A DNA stretch of 64,000 nt, from positions 1 through 64,000 of the forward strand of contig NZ_JABXWT010000005.1 of NCBI RefSeq assembly GCF_013377785.1. Direction: 5' to 3'. This DNA comes from Ruegeria haliotis. Its GTDB lineage: Bacteria > Pseudomonadota > Alphaproteobacteria > Rhodobacterales > Rhodobacteraceae. Of this stretch, positions 63,424 to 64,000 are shown piece after piece (positions within the stretch are counted from its first letter, which is position 1; each line of letters opens with the position of its first letter). A program made the position numbers and the translations under genes. Below the pieces are notes generated by a model. It had not been told where the DNA came from, made no database searches, and saw nothing but the letters and a program-made list of their open reading frames with translations.

Positions 63424-64000
63424 TCACTCCTGCTTTGTTGTCCGATCAACAAGGTCCAGAACTGACGGACCAAGAGCTTCAACAATCCGGGCGACACCTG
63501 CTGCATTAGGGTGGATCCCGTCCGGCTGCATATACTGCGCTACAGTATTCGGATCGCCCTCAGCCTCCAAACCGTCAAAAAAGCTGCTGGCATAGAGCAC
63601 GTTATACTTCTGCGCCAAGGCGGGATACATGCCGTCGAAAGACTGTTTGTACGCAACCCCATAATTTCCGGGGGCCTGCATTCCAACCAAAAGCACGGAC
63701 ACATCGCTGGCTTCGGCAACACTCAGGATCTTCTCAAGATTGGCCCGCGACACAGCGGGATCGATTCCGCGCAACAGATCATTGCCACCCAGTGCCACGA
63801 TCATGCCGTCCACATCCGGGGTCAGCGTCCACTCGACCCGCGCTGCGCCGCCTGCTGTAGTATCGCCCGATACGCCCGCGTTGATCAACGTGACATCCGC
63901 CCCCTGCGCGTGCAGCCATCGTTGCAATTGCGGGACGAACCCGTCTTTCTGAACCAGCCCGTAACCTTGGGTCAGCGAGTCGCCCAAGGCGGCAATCACC
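63424..64000 (-). CDS. SGNH/GDSL esterase (TesA / arylesterase-like), 5' end beyond the window
   Basis: The visible 192 codons lack the N-terminal start: the frame is open to the window edge and begins within VIAALGDSLTQGYGL, the GDSL nucleophile block. Block II is INAGVSGDTTAGGAAR, block III is VALGGNDLLRG with the oxyanion Asn, and block V is DGIHPNAAG with catalytic Asp and His. TesA-type lipases/thioesterases normally start with a signal peptide, which would lie past 64000. It is transcribed leftward with the SRAP gene. Confidence 0.9.
   Translation of the reverse strand, partial: VIAALGDSLTQGYGLVQKDGFVPQLQRWLHAQGADVTLINAGVSGDTTAGGAARVEWTLTPDVDGMIVALGGNDLLRGIDPAVSRANLEKILSVAEASDVSVLLVGMQAPGNYGVAYKQSFDGMYPALAQKYNVLYASSFFDGLEAEGDPNTVAQYMQPDGIHPNAAGVARIVEALGPSVLDLVDRTTKQE

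Overview
The window reads as part of the chromosome of a marine alphaproteobacterium of the Rhodobacteraceae (Roseobacter group). Support for this: GC-rich coding sequence; a class I lysyl-tRNA synthetase; an NDUFS4-like complex I accessory subunit; a C-terminal Hint_2-type protein; an FrcA-like single-domain sugar ATPase; and frequent GTG/TTG starts with 4-bp stop/start overlaps. The genus is not determined. No rRNA operon, CRISPR array, complete prophage or intact insertion sequence was seen.

Layout. 0.5-3 kb: ATP-dependent 5-oxoprolinase (pxpB-pxpC-pxpA). 3.2-4.5 kb: an uncharacterised HPPD-like VOC protein. 4.5-10.5 kb: housekeeping genes (SPOR-tailed D,D-carboxypeptidase, HAD hydrolase, clpS, RsmC-like methyltransferase, an SDR without its catalytic lysine, hemF). 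10.7-12.1 kb: a HlyC-type acyltransferase coupled to a Hint-domain protein. 12.1-14.7 kb: modABC. 14.9 kb: tRNA-Val. 15.0-31.1 kb: a large myo-inositol locus with a LacI regulator, three Gfo/Idh/MocA dehydrogenases, iolC, two IolB-family isomerases, a class II aldolase, an SDR, a PhyH dioxygenase, iolE, iolD and a sugar ABC transporter. Four copies of the palindrome TTGCAACCGGTTGCAA or close variants sit at its regulatory points. 31.6 kb: tRNA-Arg. 31.7-35 kb: GNAT, complex I subunit, uvrB. 35-37.3 kb: a small accessory patch (ImmA/IrrE-like protease, ORF6N protein with an operator-like palindrome, MmcQ/YjbR, an odd repeat block). 37.4-44.4 kb: mostly small stress-type proteins, a 762-residue beta-helix protein and lysK.

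44.4-51.1 kb is the most interesting region. A translationally coupled five-gene operon encodes a KAS III-type condensing enzyme, an OleD-like extended SDR, an MBL-fold hydrolase, a coenzyme F390 synthetase-like adenylate-forming enzyme and a sulfotransferase. It lies between decayed mobile DNA: a transposase C-terminal remnant and a broken BCCT transporter on the left, and an IS6-type transposase fragment on the right. I infer an acquired pathway for a modified fatty-acyl product, possibly sulfated; its product is unknown to me.

51.2-64 kb: TerB, PBP4-type DacB, nadD coupled to a MOSC gene, a KAP NTPase, ettA, an AT-richer patch (ParB-like protein, REP-like palindromes, a TylF-like methyltransferase, an SGNH gene broken by one in-frame stop), a cold-shock gene, an L,D-transpeptidase, an SRAP protein lacking its catalytic cysteine, and an arylesterase cut by the window end.
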